The notes under the pieces: model-generated
Databases searched by the model: none
Told to the model about the DNA's origin: nothing
Seen by the model: the letters and a program-made list of their open reading frames with translations, nothing else
Part shown: piece by piece, positions 49,881 through 61,734 of the stretch
Numbering within the stretch: the first letter of the stretch is position 1
Layout: the number at the start of each line of letters is the position of its first letter
Translations under genes and position numbers: made by a program
NCBI RefSeq assembly: GCF_041320665.1
Contig: NZ_CP166730.1
Span: 1,860,001 to 1,924,000, forward strand
Length of the DNA stretch: 64,000 nt
From: Comamonas sp. GB3 AK4-5
GTDB lineage: Bacteria > Pseudomonadota > Gammaproteobacteria > Burkholderiales > Burkholderiaceae_C
Direction: 5' to 3'

Positions 49881-52700
49881 ATGTCGTTGAACACCGTCGC
49901 CGAGTTTGCCGCTGAACTCAAAAAATCGCCCGAAACCCTGCTCGACCAACTCAAGTCCGCTGGGGTAGCGAAGTCGTTGCCTTCGGATCCTTTGACCGAC
50001 TCGGATAAGCAAAAACTCCTCAGTCACCTGAAAGCCAGCCATGGCGCAGAAGGTGCTGACCGCAAGAAGATTACGTTGACCAAAAAATCGACGAGTGAAA
50101 TAAAGCAGGCCGATGCCACTGGCAAGGCCCGCACCATTCAGGTTGAAGTGCGCAAAAAACGCACCTTCATCAAGCGCGAAGACACTCCGGCCGAAGTGGC
50201 AGCCCAGGCTGCACGTCCGGCCGTGGAGCTGGCTCGCCGCGAGGAAGAAGCCCTCCAGGAAGTAGAAGCCCTGCGCAAGGAAGAAGTGGCCTTGGTCGCA
50301 GAGCGCAAGGACCGCGAAGACCGGGAAGACCGCGAGCGCAAGGAACGGGAAGCCGAAGAGCGCGCCCGTGCCTATGCCGTGGCCGAAGCCACCAAGGTGC
50401 GCCAGGAAAAGGAAGCCAAGAAGGAAGCTGCGGCCGAAGCCGCTGCTGCCGCAGAGGCCCGTGCACAGGCACAGGTCGATGCACGCTCCAAGGCCGAAGA
50501 AGAGTCCAAGGCCCGTGCGGCCGAGGAATCTGCTCGCGCCAAGGATCTGGATGAGCGCCGCCGCAAGGCCCTGGCCGAAGCCGAGGCCATCCGCGCCATG
50601 ATGGCAGCACCCAAGAAGGTGCTGGTGGCCAAGAAGCCGGAAGAAATCAAGAAGGCAGCCCCGGCTGCGGATGCCAAGAAGCCCGCAGCCGCCAAGGACG
50701 CCAAGCCCGCTGCAGGCGCTGGTGCCGGTGGCAATGCAGGTGCTGGTGCCCGTGCCGGCAAGGAAGTCAAGTCGGCCAAGCTGTCCTCCAGCTGGGCGAA
50801 TGACGCCGGCAAGAAGAAGGAAATCAAGACCCGTGGCGACAGCTCGGGTGGTGTCGGCCGCTCCAACTGGCGCGGTGGCCCCCGTGGTGGCCGTCGCGGT
50901 AACGACCGCAACGAGCACCAACAGCAGCAGGCGCCGGAATTCCGCCAGCTGGAGATCTCCGTGCCGGAGACCATCACCGTGGCCGAACTGGCGCACAAGA
51001 TGGCCATCAAGGCATCCGAGCTGATCAAGGTGCTGATGAAGATGGGCCAGATGGTCACCATCAACCAGCCGCTGGACCAGGACACCGCCATGATCGTGGT
51101 GGAAGAAATGGGCCATACCGCCAAGGTCGCTGCACTGGACGAGCTCGAAGCCTTCACGGCCGAAGAAGTCTCCAGCGCCGAAGCCGAGCTGCTGCCGCGT
51201 GCTCCTGTGGTGACCGTCATGGGTCACGTGGACCACGGCAAGACCTCGCTGCTGGACTACATCCGCCGCACCAAGGTGGCCTCTGGCGAAGCCGGTGGTA
51301 TTACCCAGCACATCGGTGCCTACCACGTGAATACCCCACGCGGCATGGTGACCTTCCTGGACACCCCCGGTCACGAGGCCTTCACGGCCATGCGTGCACG
51401 CGGTGCCAAGTCCACCGACATCGTGATTCTGGTGGCCGCTGCCGACGACGGCGTGATGCCCCAGACCAAGGAAGCCATCAAGCACGCCAAGGCGGCTGGT
51501 GTTCCTATCGTGGTGGCCATCACCAAGTCCGACAAGCCCGAAGCCAACCCCGAGCGCGTCAAGCAAGAGCTGGTGGTGGAAGAGGTGCTGCCGGAAGAAT
51601 ACGGTGGCGACTCTCCCTTTATCGCTGTGTCGTCCAAGACCGGCGAGGGCATCGACGCCCTGCTGGAGCAAGTGCTGCTGCAGGCCGAAGTGCTGGAGCT
51701 CAAGGCGCCTGTGGAAGCCGCCGCCAAGGGTATCGTGGTCGAAGCCCAGCTGGACAAGGGCCGCGGTACCGTGGCCACCGTGCTGGTGCAATCCGGTACG
51801 CTGAAGGTGGGTGATGTGGTGCTGGCAGGCCAGACCTATGGCCGCGTGCGTGCCATGCTGGACGAAGATGGCAAGCAGACCAAGGAAGCCGGTCCTTCCA
51901 TTCCGGTGGAAATCCAGGGCCTGAACGAAGTGCCGCAAGCCGGTGATGACTTCATGGTGCTCAGCGACGAACGCCGTGCCCGTGAAATCGCCACCTACCG
52001 TGCCGGCAAGTTCCGCCATACCAAGCTGGCCAAGCAGCAAGCTGCCAAGCTGGAAAACATGTTCGCCGAAATGTCCGCTGGCGATGTGCAGACCCTGCCC
52101 ATCATCATCAAGGCCGACATGCAAGGCTCGCAGGAAGCACTGGGCGCCTCGCTGCTCAAGCTCTCCACGGAAGAGATCAAGGTTCAGCTGGTGTACTCCG
52201 GCGTGGGCGGTATCTCGGAGTCCGACGTCAACCTGGCGCTGGCATCCAAGGCCATCATCATTGGTTTCAACGTGCGTGCAGACGCCCAGGCCCGTAAGAC
52301 GGCCGAAGGCAACGATGTGGACGTTCGCTACTACAACATCATCTACGACGCCGTGGATGAGGTGAAGGCGGCCATGTCCGGCATGCTGGCTCCCGAGAAG
52401 CGCGAAGAAATCATCGGTATGGCCGAAATCCGTACCGTGTTTGTGGCAACCAAGATCGGTACGATTGCAGGTTCCTACATCACCCAGGGTCACGTCACTC
52501 GCAATGCACACTTCCGTCTGCTGCGCGACAACGTGGTTATCTACACGGGTGAGATCGAATCGCTGCGCCGCATGAAGGACGACGTCAAGGAAGTCAAGGA
52601 AGGCTTCGAGTGCGGTATCAAGCTCAAGAACTACAGCGACATTCGTGAGAACGACATGCTGGAAGTCTTCGAGATCAAGGAAATCGCGCGTACGCTGTAA
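49881..52700 (+). CDS. infB: Translation initiation factor IF-2
   Basis: 939 aa. Residues 1-55 are an IF2_N module, then a long Lys/Glu/Ala-rich linker to about residue 320. A second IF2_N follows, then the GTPase domain with [27 protein letters not shown] and [15 protein letters not shown], and domains II-IV to the C-terminus. It brings initiator tRNA to the 30S subunit. 24 bp after nusA. Confidence 0.97.
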   Translation: MSLNTVAEFAAELKKSPETLLDQLKSAGVAKSLPSDPLTDSDKQKLLSHLKASHGAEGADRKKITLTKKSTSEIKQADATGKARTIQVEVRKKRTFIKREDTPAEVAAQAARPAVELARREEEALQEVEALRKEEVALVAERKDREDREDRERKEREAEERARAYAVAEATKVRQEKEAKKEAAAEAAAAAEARAQAQVDARSKAEEESKARAAEESARAKDLDERRRKALAEAEAIRAMMAAPKKVLVAKKPEEIKKAAPAADAKKPAAAKDAKPAAGAGAGGNAGAGARAGKEVKSAKLSSSWANDAGKKKEIKTRGDSSGGVGRSNWRGGPRGGRRGNDRNEHQQQQAPEFRQLEISVPETITVAELAHKMAIKASELIKVLMKMGQMVTINQPLDQDTAMIVVEEMGHTAKVAALDELEAFTAEEVSSAEAELLPRAPVVTVMGHVDHGKTSLLDYIRRTKVASGEAGGITQHIGAYHVNTPRGMVTFLDTPGHEAFTAMRARGAKSTDIVILVAAADDGVMPQTKEAIKHAKAAGVPIVVAITKSDKPEANPERVKQELVVEEVLPEEYGGDSPFIAVSSKTGEGIDALLEQVLLQAEVLELKAPVEAAAKGIVVEAQLDKGRGTVATVLVQSGTLKVGDVVLAGQTYGRVRAMLDEDGKQTKEAGPSIPVEIQGLNEVPQAGDDFMVLSDERRAREIATYRAGKFRHTKLAKQQAAKLENMFAEMSAGDVQTLPIIIKADMQGSQEALGASLLKLSTEEIKVQLVYSGVGGISESDVNLALASKAIIIGFNVRADAQARKTAEGNDVDVRYYNIIYDAVDEVKAAMSGMLAPEKREEIIGMAEIRTVFVATKIGTIAGSYITQGHVTRNAHFRLLRDNVVIYTGEIESLRRMKDDVKEVKEGFECGIKLKNYSDIRENDMLEVFEIKEIARTL

Positions 52701-52703
52701 ATC

Positions 52704-53081
52704 ATGGCTACCCGTAAGAAATCCGCTGCGCCTAACCGCAGCTTCAAAGTCTCCGACCAGATCCAGCGTGATCTGTCGGAGCTGATCGCCCGCGAGTTGA
52801 AGGACCCGCGCGTTGGCATGGTCACGCTGCAAAGCGTGGAGGTGACTCCTGACTATGCCCACGCCAAGGTGTTCTTCAGCCTGCTGATTGGTGATCCTGA
52901 ACAAACCGAATTGGCACTGAACCAGGCCGCAGGCTTTCTGCGCAACGGCCTGTTCAAGCGCCTGCACATTCATACCGTGCCTACGCTGCACTTCCATTTC
53001 GACCGCACCACCGAGCGTGCGGCCGACATGAACGCCTTGATCGCCAAGGCTGTGGCGTCGCGCGGCCCCGAAGAAGGCTAA
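52704..53081 (+). CDS. rbfA: Ribosome-binding factor A
   Basis: 125 aa. [38 protein letters not shown] and [20 protein letters not shown] are RbfA signatures. Acts in late 30S maturation. Three bases after infB. Confidence 0.96.
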   Translation: MATRKKSAAPNRSFKVSDQIQRDLSELIARELKDPRVGMVTLQSVEVTPDYAHAKVFFSLLIGDPEQTELALNQAAGFLRNGLFKRLHIHTVPTLHFHFDRTTERAADMNALIAKAVASRGPEEG

Positions 53082-53083
53082 GC

Positions 53084-54076
53084 ATGAACGCCACTCGCAC
53101 AAGGGTGCAGCGGCGCCCTGTGCATGGGGTGGTGCTGCTCGACAAGCCGCTGGGCCTTTCCAGCAACGACGCTTTGCAAAAAGTGAAGTGGTTGCTGCGC
53201 GCGGAAAAGGCCGGCCATACTGGAACGCTGGACCCCCTGGCCAGCGGCGTCTTGCCGCTGTGCTTTGGTGCGGCCACCAAGTTCAGCCAGCTGCAGCTGG
53301 AGGCTCCCAAGACCTATATCGCCATCGCCCGCCTGGGCCAGACCACGACCACGGCCGACGCCGAGGGCGAGGTGCTGCGTGAGCGCGTTGTGGATATGGC
53401 GGCCATCACGCCCGAGCGTCTGGCTGCCGTGCAGGCGCAGTTCAGCGGCGACATTCAGCAGGTGCCGCCCATGTACAGCGCGCTGAAGAAAGACGGCAAG
53501 GCCTTGTATGAATACGCCCGCGCCGGCATCGAGATCGAGCGCCCCGCGCGCGCCGTCACGATTCATGCATTGCATCTGCGGCTGACGCAGGACGAGAGCG
53601 CACAGCCAGCTATCGAAATGGAAGTGACCTGCAGCAAGGGCACCTACATCCGTACGCTGGCCGAAGACGTGGGCGAAGCCCTGGGCTGCGGTGCCCATCT
53701 GCGGGCACTGCGCCGCACCGACACCGGGGGCATAGGACTGGCGCGCTGCGTCACGCTGCAGGACTTGATCGCTATGCCGGAGGAAGAGCGCATGCAGCAT
53801 GTGCTGCCTGCGGACACATTGCTGCATGCCCATGTGCCTGTCACATTGGGCGAGCAAGATGCCGGGCGTTTTCTGTCCGGCTTGCGCCGTCGTGGAGGCT
53901 GGCCGGATGCCAGCGCCGTGGCGGTGTATGGAGAGCATCCCCGTGCCCTGCTGGGCGTCGGGCATGTCACAAGCGGGGAGCTGATTCCTGACCGCCTGCT
54001 CAGTCCCCTGGAAATTCAACAGATTTTGGAAGGCACGCCGCTGCGCACAGAGCACGGCAGTTTGGAAACTTTATGA
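53084..54076 (+). CDS. truB: tRNA pseudouridine-55 synthase
   Basis: 330 aa. Catalytic Asp in GHTGTLDPLASGVLPLCFG; GVVLLDKPLGLSSN near the start; TFCSKGTYIRTLAED-type motif as EVTCSKGTYIRTLAEDVGEA; C-terminal PUA-like extension. Makes the T-loop pseudouridine of tRNAs. Two bases after rbfA; stop overlaps typA. Confidence 0.95.
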   Translation: MNATRTRVQRRPVHGVVLLDKPLGLSSNDALQKVKWLLRAEKAGHTGTLDPLASGVLPLCFGAATKFSQLQLEAPKTYIAIARLGQTTTTADAEGEVLRERVVDMAAITPERLAAVQAQFSGDIQQVPPMYSALKKDGKALYEYARAGIEIERPARAVTIHALHLRLTQDESAQPAIEMEVTCSKGTYIRTLAEDVGEALGCGAHLRALRRTDTGGIGLARCVTLQDLIAMPEEERMQHVLPADTLLHAHVPVTLGEQDAGRFLSGLRRRGGWPDASAVAVYGEHPRALLGVGHVTSGELIPDRLLSPLEIQQILEGTPLRTEHGSLETL

Positions 54077-55899
54077 GCAAACAAATCCGCAACATCGCCA
54101 TCATCGCGCACGTTGACCATGGCAAGACCACCATGGTTGACCAGCTGCTGCGCTCCTCTGGCACATTCGCCGAACACGAAAAAGTCGTGGACACGGTCAT
54201 GGACAACCACGCCATCGAACGTGAGCGTGGCATCACCATCCTGGCCAAGAACTGCGCCGTGTCCTGGAAGGACACCCACATCAACATCCTCGACACACCC
54301 GGTCACGCGGACTTCGGTGGTGAAGTGGAACGCGCCCTGTCCATGGTGGACGGTGTGGTGCTGCTGATCGACGCGCAAGAAGGCCCCATGCCCCAGACGC
54401 GCTTCGTGACCAAGAAGGCGCTGGCCCTGGGCCTGCGCCCCATCGTGGTGGTGAACAAGGTGGACAAGCCTGGTGCCAACCCCGACAAGGTGATCAACGC
54501 CGCTTTCGACCTGTTCGACAAGCTGGGCGCCACCGACGAGCAACTGGACTTCCCCGTGGTCTACGCCTCGGGCATCAACGGCTGGTCCTCCAAGGTAGAG
54601 GGCGAGCCCGGTGCGCAGTGGGGCCCCGATATGTCGGCCCTGTTCGACACCATCCTGGAACATGTGCCTGCCGTGCAAGGTGACGCATCGGCGCCGCTGC
54701 AGCTGCAGGTCTCTGCACTCGACTACTCGACCTTTGTGGGTCGTATCGGCGTGGGCCGTATCACCCAGGGCACGCTGAAGGTGGGCCAGCAAGTGGCCGT
54801 GATGGCCGGCCTGGACGGCAAGAGCTACAACGGCAAGATCAACCAGATCCACACCTTCCAAGGCCTGGATCGCGTGCAAGCCACCGAAGCCGGTCCTTCG
54901 GAAATCGTGCTGATCAGCGGCATTGAAAACATCGGTATCGGCGAAACCATCACCGACCCGGCCAATCCCCAGCCGATGCCGATGCTGAAGATTGACGAGC
55001 CCACGCTGACCATGAACTTCTGCGTGAACAACTCGCCGCTGGCGGGCCGTGAAGGCAAGTTTGTGACCAGCCGCCAGATCTGGGACCGCCTGCAAAAGGA
55101 ACTGCGTTCCAACGTGGCCCTGCGCGTCAAGGAAACCGACGAAGACGGTATCTTTGAAGTCTCCGGCCGTGGCGAGTTGCACCTGACCATCTTGCTGGAA
55201 GAAATGCGCCGCGAAGGCTACGAGCTGGCCGTGTCCAAGCCCCGCGTGGTGATGCAGACCATCGATGGCGAGCGCCATGAGCCCATCGAGCTGGTGACGG
55301 CCGACATCGAAGAAGGCCACCAAGGCGGCGTGATGCAAGCCCTGGGCGAGCGCAAGGGCGAGCTGGTGAACATGGAACCCGATGGCCGCGGTCGCGTGCG
55401 TCTGGAATACCGTATCCCGGCCCGTGGTCTGATCGGTTTCACCAACGAATTCCTGAACCTGACCCGTGGTTCCGGCCTGATCGCCAACATCTTCGACAGC
55501 TACGAGCCGCACAAGGGCGACATCGGTGGCCGCAAGAACGGCGTGCTGATCTCCATGGACGACGGTGAAATCTTCACCTACGCCCTGGGCAAGCTGGACG
55601 ACCGCGGTCGCATGTTCGTTAAGGCCAACGACCCCGTGTACGAAGGCATGATCATCGGCATCCACAGCCGCGACAACGACCTGGTGGTGAACGCCACCCG
55701 TACCAAGCAGCTGACCAACTTCCGCGTTTCGGGCAAGGAAGACGCGATCAAGATCACGCCTCCCATCGAGCTGTCGCTGGAATACGGCGTGGAATTCATC
55801 GAAGACGACGAGCTGCTGGAAATCACCCCCACCAGCCTGCGCGTGCGCAAGCGCCACCTGAAGGAGCATGACCGCAAGCGTGCTTCTCGCGACGCGTAA
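54073..55899 (+). CDS. typA: Translational GTPase TypA/BipA
   Basis: 608 aa. G1 [21 protein letters not shown]2 ERERGITI, G3 [17 protein letters not shown]4 [11 protein letters not shown]-like domains III-V follow, with the BipA-specific C-terminal part ([20 protein letters not shown]). Works on ribosome assembly and stress translation. ATG overlaps the truB stop; strong terminator follows. Confidence 0.97.
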   Translation: MSKQIRNIAIIAHVDHGKTTMVDQLLRSSGTFAEHEKVVDTVMDNHAIERERGITILAKNCAVSWKDTHINILDTPGHADFGGEVERALSMVDGVVLLIDAQEGPMPQTRFVTKKALALGLRPIVVVNKVDKPGANPDKVINAAFDLFDKLGATDEQLDFPVVYASGINGWSSKVEGEPGAQWGPDMSALFDTILEHVPAVQGDASAPLQLQVSALDYSTFVGRIGVGRITQGTLKVGQQVAVMAGLDGKSYNGKINQIHTFQGLDRVQATEAGPSEIVLISGIENIGIGETITDPANPQPMPMLKIDEPTLTMNFCVNNSPLAGREGKFVTSRQIWDRLQKELRSNVALRVKETDEDGIFEVSGRGELHLTILLEEMRREGYELAVSKPRVVMQTIDGERHEPIELVTADIEEGHQGGVMQALGERKGELVNMEPDGRGRVRLEYRIPARGLIGFTNEFLNLTRGSGLIANIFDSYEPHKGDIGGRKNGVLISMDDGEIFTYALGKLDDRGRMFVKANDPVYEGMIIGIHSRDNDLVVNATRTKQLTNFRVSGKEDAIKITPPIELSLEYGVEFIEDDELLEITPTSLRVRKRHLKEHDRKRASRDA

Positions 55900-55953
55900 G
55901 CTGCTTGCTCGGAAGGATGGGAATGCCCATCCTGCTTGCATAAGCTGCTATCA

Positions 55954-55980
55954 AAAAAGGCCGCCCTCGGGCGGCCTTTT
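55954..55980 (+). terminator. Terminator of typA (end of the translation operon)
   Basis: AAAAGGCCGCCC and GGGCGGCCTTTT pair as a 12-bp stem around CTC. It is nearly symmetrical and could also work for the leftward TerC gene. Confidence 0.85.
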
Positions 55981-56072
55981 GACGTCTGGGGTGTGCTGAA
56001 GCAGGGCTGGCGCTACAGCGCAGCGCCGCTGCCACCCCCTGAGATCGTAAACACGCGCTGAGAGCAGGCGGC

Positions 56073-57623
56073 TCAGGGAGAGATGTGCCTTACATCCACG
56101 CTGGCGATGCGCCGGCCCTGCAGCTGCAGCACCTGCAGGCGCAGGCCGGGCAGCTCCAGCACCTCGCCGGCGGCGGGCAGCCGGCCCAGATGGTCCATCA
56201 TCAGGCCGGCCAGGGTGCTGTAGTCGGCATCTTCGTCCATCAACTGCATGCCGGTGGCGCGCTCCAGTGCATGCAGATCGGCTACGCCGCTGACGATCCA
56301 GTGAGCGCCGCCGGGCTGGGGTTGGATTTCGGGCACCTCGTCCTCATCAGGGAACTCGCCGGCAATGGCTTCCAGCAGATCGATGGGGGTGACCAAACCC
56401 AGAATGCTGCCGTACTCATCGCTGACCAAAACCATCTGGCGGCGCGACTGGCGCAGCATCTCGGCCAGTTTGAGCACGCCCACCGAGCCTGGCACCACCA
56501 GGGCCGGGCGCAGGCTGCGTTCCTCGTTGATCTGGCCCTGGGTCAGCAGGTCGGACAGCAGGTCGCGCGTGTGGGCCACGCCGACGATATGGTCCAGCGA
56601 GCCACGGCCTACGGGCAGCAGACCATGGTCGGCCTGCAGCAGTTGCTGGCGCAGTGCGGCGGGGTCGATCTCTACATCCAGCCATTGGATGGCGTAGCGC
56701 GGCGTCATCACCGACTCGGCATTGCGCTCGCCCAGGCGCAGCACGCTGCTGACCATGTGGCGCTCGGCGTGGCCAAAGGCCTGGGGCAGCAGCTGGGCAA
56801 TGGCGTCGCGCGAAGGTTCGCTGCTGGTGGGCGCCGGGGCCGCGGCCGGTTCGCCCAACAGGCGCAGCACGGCACGGGCCGTGCGCTCGCGCATGGGCAG
56901 GCGTGCCTCGTGCCTTTGCTGGTTGCGCAGGCGCAGCTGGTTGAAGAACTCGATCATCACCGAGAAGCCAATGGCCGCATACAGATAGCCCTTGGGCAGA
57001 TGAAAGCCCAGGCCCTCGGCCAGCAGGCTGAAGCCAATCATCAGCAAAAAGCTCAGGCACAGCACCACCACCGTGGGGTGGGCGCCCACAAAAGTGGTCA
57101 GCGGCTTGGAGCCCCACATCATCACGCCCATGGCAATCACCACGGCGGCCATCATCACGGGCAAATGGTCCACCATGCCCACGGCGGTGATGATGGAGTC
57201 CAGCGAGAACACCGCATCCAGAATCACGATCTGCAGCAGCACCATGCCAAAGCTGGCATAGCCCTGGCCGCCAGTTTCGCCGTGTTCCACGCCCTCCAGG
57301 CGCTCATGCAGCTCGGTCGTGGCCTTCCACAGCAGAAAAATACCGCCGGCCAGCAAGATCAGATCGCGCCCGGAGAGCGAAACCCGCCACCACGAGAGCA
57401 GTGGCTCGGTCAGCTTCATCAGCTGCGACATCACCGAAAGCAGTGCCAGGCGCATGACCAGGGCCAGGGACAGGCCGATGAGGCGGGCCTTCTCGCGCTG
57501 TGCCGGTGGCAGCTTGTCGGCCAGGATGGCGATAAAAACCAGGTTGTCTATACCCAGCACGATCTCCAGCACGACCAAGGTCAGCAGGCCGGCCCAGATG
57601 GTGGGGTCTGTGAGCCATTCCAT
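56073..57623 (-). CDS. TerC-family membrane protein with CBS and transporter-associated domains
   Basis: 516 aa. Residues about 1-240 are the TerC-type membrane part with the acidic motifs [16 protein letters not shown] and [17 protein letters not shown]. From about 300 there are two CBS repeats ([38 protein letters not shown]), then the CorC_HlyC domain to the end, as in E. coli YoaE/YegH. Likely a metal-ion transporter or regulator. ATG 57623 follows AGGAGG by eight bases. Confidence 0.88.
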   Translation of the reverse strand: MEWLTDPTIWAGLLTLVVLEIVLGIDNLVFIAILADKLPPAQREKARLIGLSLALVMRLALLSVMSQLMKLTEPLLSWWRVSLSGRDLILLAGGIFLLWKATTELHERLEGVEHGETGGQGYASFGMVLLQIVILDAVFSLDSIITAVGMVDHLPVMMAAVVIAMGVMMWGSKPLTTFVGAHPTVVVLCLSFLLMIGFSLLAEGLGFHLPKGYLYAAIGFSVMIEFFNQLRLRNQQRHEARLPMRERTARAVLRLLGEPAAAPAPTSSEPSRDAIAQLLPQAFGHAERHMVSSVLRLGERNAESVMTPRYAIQWLDVEIDPAALRQQLLQADHGLLPVGRGSLDHIVGVAHTRDLLSDLLTQGQINEERSLRPALVVPGSVGVLKLAEMLRQSRRQMVLVSDEYGSILGLVTPIDLLEAIAGEFPDEDEVPEIQPQPGGAHWIVSGVADLHALERATGMQLMDEDADYSTLAGLMMDHLGRLPAAGEVLELPGLRLQVLQLQGRRIASVDVRHISP

Positions 57624-57919
57624 CAACGCAGCCTCCTGGAAATGTGGCCCGGCAGAGCAAGGACATGAATGGGAGAGAAAAAGGCGGTGCGGCGCAGCGG
57701 CCGCAGGCCAAGATGGCGTGGCAGACCACGCCTGGAACAGGGTGCAGATTCCATAGGTCGCCTATTTTAAAAGAAGGGCTTGCGGGCAGGAGTCCGGCAT
57801 GCCGGACTTGCGGGTGACAGGAAGCACGCCGCACCCTCTGGCACAATCGCCGCCGCGTCTATGGTCACAAGCCGTATCGGCTGCGACCGTCACATCGAAT
57901 AACAGTGAGGAGACTTTTC

Positions 57920-59014
57920 ATGAGCACCCCCCCCAGCCACATCCATGCCGAACGCCGTGGCCAGATCGGCCTGATCACGCTGCAGCGCCCGCAGGCGATC
58001 AATGCCTTGTCGCTGCAAATGGTGCGCGATCTGTATGCGGCCCTGCTGCAGTGGCGCGACGACCCCAGCGTGCTGGCCGTGGCCATTCGCGGCAGCCACA
58101 AGGAAGGCGTGTTCGGCCATTTCTGCGCCGGCGGCGACATCCGCTTCCTGCATGCAGCGGGCAGCAGCGGCAACCCCGAGCTGGAAGACTTCTTCACCGA
58201 GGAATACGCGCTCAACCACCTGATCTTCACCTACCCCAAGCCCTATATCGCTTTCATGGACGGCATCGTCATGGGCGGCGGCATGGGCATCAGCCAGGGC
58301 GCCAGCCTGCGCATCGTGACCGAGAAAACCAAGATGGCCATGCCAGAGACCATCATCGGCCTGTTCCCCGATGTGGGCGGCGGCTACTTTCTCTCGCGCT
58401 GCCCCGGCCAGGTGGGTGAATGGCTGGCCTTGACGGGCGACACTGTGGCCGCCGCCGAGGCTATTGGCTTCAAGCTGGCCGATGCCTATCTGCCCGCTGC
58501 TGAGCAGGCCGCACTGTGGGAGGCGCTGGCCAGCCAATCGTTTGCCGATGGCAAGGCGGTGGAGGCTTTTGTGCAATCGCGCACCCAGGCCCAGGCGCCG
58601 GGCGCGGTGCGCAACACGGCCGATATCGATCGCGTGTTTGCCCTGCCCACGGTCAAGGCCATCATCGATGCGCTGGAAGCCGACACCAGCGAATGGGCGC
58701 AGGCTACGGCCGCGGCGCTGCGCAAGCGCTCGCCGCTGATGCTGCATGTGGTGCTGGAGCAGATTCGCCGTGCGCGTGGCATGGATGTGGCCACCGATTT
58801 GCGCATGGAGCGCGACATGGTGCGCCACTGCTTTTACCTGCGCCCCGGCCAGAGCGAAACCGTGGAGGGCGTGCGCGCCCTGGCAGTGGACAAGGACCAC
58901 AACCCGCAGTGGAACCCCGCACGCATCGAAGACGTGCCCGAAGACCTGTGGCGCGCGTTCTTCGTCAGCCCCTGGCCGGCGCATTCGCACCCGCTGGCCA
59001 TGTTGAAGGACTGA
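57920..59014 (+). CDS. 3-hydroxyisobutyryl-CoA hydrolase-like (enoyl-CoA hydratase superfamily)
   Basis: 364 aa, the size of hydroxyisobutyryl-CoA hydrolases rather than simple hydratases (about 260). Oxyanion-hole residues lie in GHFCAGGDIRFL and GIVMGGGMGISQGASLRI; the key MPETIIGLFPDVGGGYFLSR is typical of the hydrolase group. Probably acts in valine or branched-chain acyl-CoA breakdown; no other pathway gene adjoins. ATG 57920 follows GAGGAGA. Confidence 0.82.
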   Translation: MSTPPSHIHAERRGQIGLITLQRPQAINALSLQMVRDLYAALLQWRDDPSVLAVAIRGSHKEGVFGHFCAGGDIRFLHAAGSSGNPELEDFFTEEYALNHLIFTYPKPYIAFMDGIVMGGGMGISQGASLRIVTEKTKMAMPETIIGLFPDVGGGYFLSRCPGQVGEWLALTGDTVAAAEAIGFKLADAYLPAAEQAALWEALASQSFADGKAVEAFVQSRTQAQAPGAVRNTADIDRVFALPTVKAIIDALEADTSEWAQATAAALRKRSPLMLHVVLEQIRRARGMDVATDLRMERDMVRHCFYLRPGQSETVEGVRALAVDKDHNPQWNPARIEDVPEDLWRAFFVSPWPAHSHPLAMLKD

Positions 59015-59124
59015 AGGTTTACTCCCGCGCCGGCCTCCGGCGCTGAGGGGGGTAAAAAATGCCGCATGCGCTAGCGGCGGGCTCTGGTGGTGGGTGTTGC
59101 TGCGGCTACGGTGCAGGGGAGGGC

Positions 59125-60723
59125 TCAAGCCATCAGCAGCGGTGCAGGGGTAGACGTGGGAGTGGCTTCCCGGCTGCTGCCCAGGCGGAAGGCCTGCACC
59201 GTGGTCTGCAAATCCTGGGACTGGGCATGCAAATGGGCGGCTGCCGCGCTGGACTCTTCCACCAGGGCCGCGTTCTGCTGGGTCATCTGGTCAAGCTGGG
59301 CAATGCTCTGGTTCACCTGGGCCGCACCCTGGCTTTGCTCGCGGTTGGCTGCATTGACTTCGCTGACGATGTCCTGCACGCGCGTGACGTTGTCCAGGAT
59401 GTCCTGCATGGACGCGCTGGCCTCTTGCACCTGCTCGCTGTTGGCCTTGACGCTGCCGAGGTTGGAGTCGATCAGGCTGCGAATCTCCTTGGCGGCCGTG
59501 GCGCTGCGTTGCGCCAGGGCGCGCACCTCGCCGGCCACCACGGCAAAACCTCGGCCTTGCTCGCCGGCGCGGGCGGCTTCCACGGCGGCGTTCAGCGCCA
59601 GGATATTGGTCTGGAAGGCAATACCGTCGATGACGCCGATGATGTCGCCAATCTTCTGGCTGCTGCGGTGGATCTCTTCCATGGTTTGCCGCATTTGCTG
59701 CGCCACCGCGTGGCCCTTGTGGCTGGCATCGCAGGAGCTACGGGCCAACTGCTCGGCCTGGCGGGTGGCGTCGGCACAGTGCAGGGCCGAGGTGCTCAGC
59801 TCTTCGATAGCGCTGGCGCTTTCCTCCAGGTTGGCGGCCGTGTGCTCGGTGCGCTGGCTCAGGTCGTTGCTGCCACTGGCCACCTGGGCGCTGGCGGTGG
59901 CAATGCTCTGGGCGGTCATCAGCACGTGCGACAGGGTCTGGTTCAGCGTGCTGCGCATCTGGTCAATGGCCTGCAGCAGCTGGCCGGTTTCGTCGCTGCC
60001 GTAGCTGGCCTGGGGGCGGCCGCTCAGGTCCAGCGTGGCCATGGAGCGTGCGGCGGCGGTGGCCAGGTGCAGAGGGCTGGTGATGCTGCGGGTGACCCGG
60101 AAGGACAGGATGCAGCCCAGGGCCAGGGCGGCCAGCGTGAAGACGATCAGCTGCCGCGCGCTGGACTGGCGGGCGCGCTCGCTGGCTGCGGCCAATTCGT
60201 CAAAGCGTTCGCGCTGCTTGTCGGCCAGCAGGGCCACGGATTGCAGATAGGCGCGCATCGTGGGCTCGAACTGCTCGGTGAAGACGCGGTGGGCGCCGCT
60301 GGCATCGCCGCCGGCCTTCAAGGCCGCAATCTGCTTGCGCTGTGCCAGGTAGCTATCGCGCAGCTGCGAGGACTGGGCCAGCATGGCCAGTTGCTGCGGG
60401 TCCTTGAGCCGCTCGTTGATGATCTTCATCTGGCGCGCGGTGTCGGCCGTGGCGTCCTTGGTGGCCTGGTCGAAGTACTGCACCAGGCTGTCATCGCTGC
60501 TCTTGGCAATGGCTGCGGCGCGTTGCACGCCGGCCGTGACGTTCATGGACCAGTCCTTGAGCGCACGCTCTGCCACCAGCACGTCGGAGAGCATGGTACG
60601 CAGCACGGCATCTTGCTGCTTGGACTGGTAGATGGCCAGACCGCTGCCGGTCAGAAACAGCACCAGGATGCTGGCGATCAGTGCGGCCAGCTTGCGGCCA
60701 ATCGGCCAATTTGCCAAAGACAT
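59125..60723 (-). CDS. Methyl-accepting chemotaxis protein
   Basis: 532 aa. One membrane helix near residues 12-30 ([20 protein letters not shown]), a periplasmic four-helix-type sensor to about 190, a second helix ([19 protein letters not shown]), then HAMP and the signalling domain with [20 protein letters not shown]. Ligand unknown. Start ATG 60723, preceded by GGGAG. Not linked to other che genes. Confidence 0.9.
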   Translation of the reverse strand: MSLANWPIGRKLAALIASILVLFLTGSGLAIYQSKQQDAVLRTMLSDVLVAERALKDWSMNVTAGVQRAAAIAKSSDDSLVQYFDQATKDATADTARQMKIINERLKDPQQLAMLAQSSQLRDSYLAQRKQIAALKAGGDASGAHRVFTEQFEPTMRAYLQSVALLADKQRERFDELAAASERARQSSARQLIVFTLAALALGCILSFRVTRSITSPLHLATAAARSMATLDLSGRPQASYGSDETGQLLQAIDQMRSTLNQTLSHVLMTAQSIATASAQVASGSNDLSQRTEHTAANLEESASAIEELSTSALHCADATRQAEQLARSSCDASHKGHAVAQQMRQTMEEIHRSSQKIGDIIGVIDGIAFQTNILALNAAVEAARAGEQGRGFAVVAGEVRALAQRSATAAKEIRSLIDSNLGSVKANSEQVQEASASMQDILDNVTRVQDIVSEVNAANREQSQGAAQVNQSIAQLDQMTQQNAALVEESSAAAAHLHAQSQDLQTTVQAFRLGSSREATPTSTPAPLLMA

Positions 60724-61107
60724 TCTTACTCCCGAAGCCTGCCGTTCTGGCGTCGTGCCTGTGGTTTGCATCCGTGGCGGCGACGCACTTTGTTGGGGAA
60801 AATCACGGGTTGACGGCAGTGAATCTAATTGTTACAGGTGTAAATATGACGGGCGTATGACGTGGCGGGCTGCGGTTTAAGCTGTATCAAGCTCTGGCGA
60901 AATAAGCCGGTGCGGGGCCTTGGCCAGCAGGGTGCGAAGCCGCAGGCAGTCCGCTGTTTTGTACCCCGCAGCCGCAATGTGGTTGGAAAAAACAAGAGCT
61001 GCCTACGCTTATCTGCCCAGCGTCTCCCATGCTTTTCATGGTGAAGTGCTTGGCAGATAAGCGTAGGCAGCTCTGGGTTTGGGAGCGGTCTATTCGCCGG
61101 TGCAGCG
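60724..61107. other. Gene-free stretch with the smpB terminator
   Basis: Holds the chemoreceptor promoter region (no clear sigma-28 box) and the 23-bp hairpin at 60995-61074. No supported ORF. Confidence 0.5.
60984..61074 (-). terminator. 23-bp perfect hairpin, probable smpB terminator
   Basis: Arms 60995-61017 and 61052-61074 are exact reverse complements carrying the AGCTGCCTACGCTTATC core; a small second hairpin (CCATG/CATGG) lies in the loop. On the minus strand it is followed by TTGTTTTTT, so it can terminate smpB. Confidence 0.75.
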
Positions 61108-61584
61108 TCAGCGGTTGCGGCTTTTCATGGCGCGTTCCACCTCGCGCTTGCCTTCGCGGTCCTTGATGACATCGCGCTTGTCATGCTCGGCCTTGCCCTT
61201 GGCCAGGGCGATATCGCATTTCACCAGGCCGTTCTTCCAGTGCAGATTGATGGGCACCAGCGTGTAGCCTTTTTGCTCGACCTTGGTCGTCAGGCGTTCG
61301 ATATCGTCTTTCTTGAGCAGCAGCTTTTTGATGCGCACTGCATCGGGGTTGACGTGGGTGGATGCCGTCTTGAGCGGGTTGATCTGGCAGCCCAGCAAGA
61401 ACATTTCACCACCCTTGATGAGCACATAGCCATCGGTGAGCTGCACTTTGCCTTCGCGCAGGGCTTTCACCTCCCAGCCGTGCAGCACCATGCCCGCTTC
61501 ATAACGCTCTTCAAAGAAATAGTTGAACGCCGCTTTCTTGTTGTCTGCAATGCGCGACGGAGTTTCGGTTTTTTTCGTTGCCAT
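61108..61584 (-). CDS. smpB: SsrA-binding protein SmpB
   Basis: 158 aa. [60 protein letters not shown] and the basic tail ([20 protein letters not shown]) are SmpB hallmarks. Delivers tmRNA to stalled ribosomes. Divergent from ratA-ratB, a conserved arrangement. Confidence 0.97.
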   Translation of the reverse strand: MATKKTETPSRIADNKKAAFNYFFEERYEAGMVLHGWEVKALREGKVQLTDGYVLIKGGEMFLLGCQINPLKTASTHVNPDAVRIKKLLLKKDDIERLTTKVEQKGYTLVPINLHWKNGLVKCDIALAKGKAEHDKRDVIKDREGKREVERAMKSRNR

Positions 61585-61734
61585 GGGTTCTTTGATACGG
61601 TGCGCCCCGTGCAAGCAGGGCTCTCTCTACAATGGGCGCTTTGCCGCATACAGTGATTCTAGTTTCGCACGGGCTGCTGTGCCGTCAGCGTCCGCAATCC
61701 CCGCGCACGGCGGTTGCCCCCGTGTTACCAGCCG

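Noticed and set aside
49860..53102. 1080-codon minus-strand frame opposite infB and rbfA
   Set aside because: Mirror of IF-2 coding sequence; product is His/Gly/Leu-rich without any family resemblance.
60724..60880. Sigma-28 promoter for the second chemoreceptor
   Set aside because: The best candidate (TAAC...GCCGTCAA) has wrong spacing and several mismatches.
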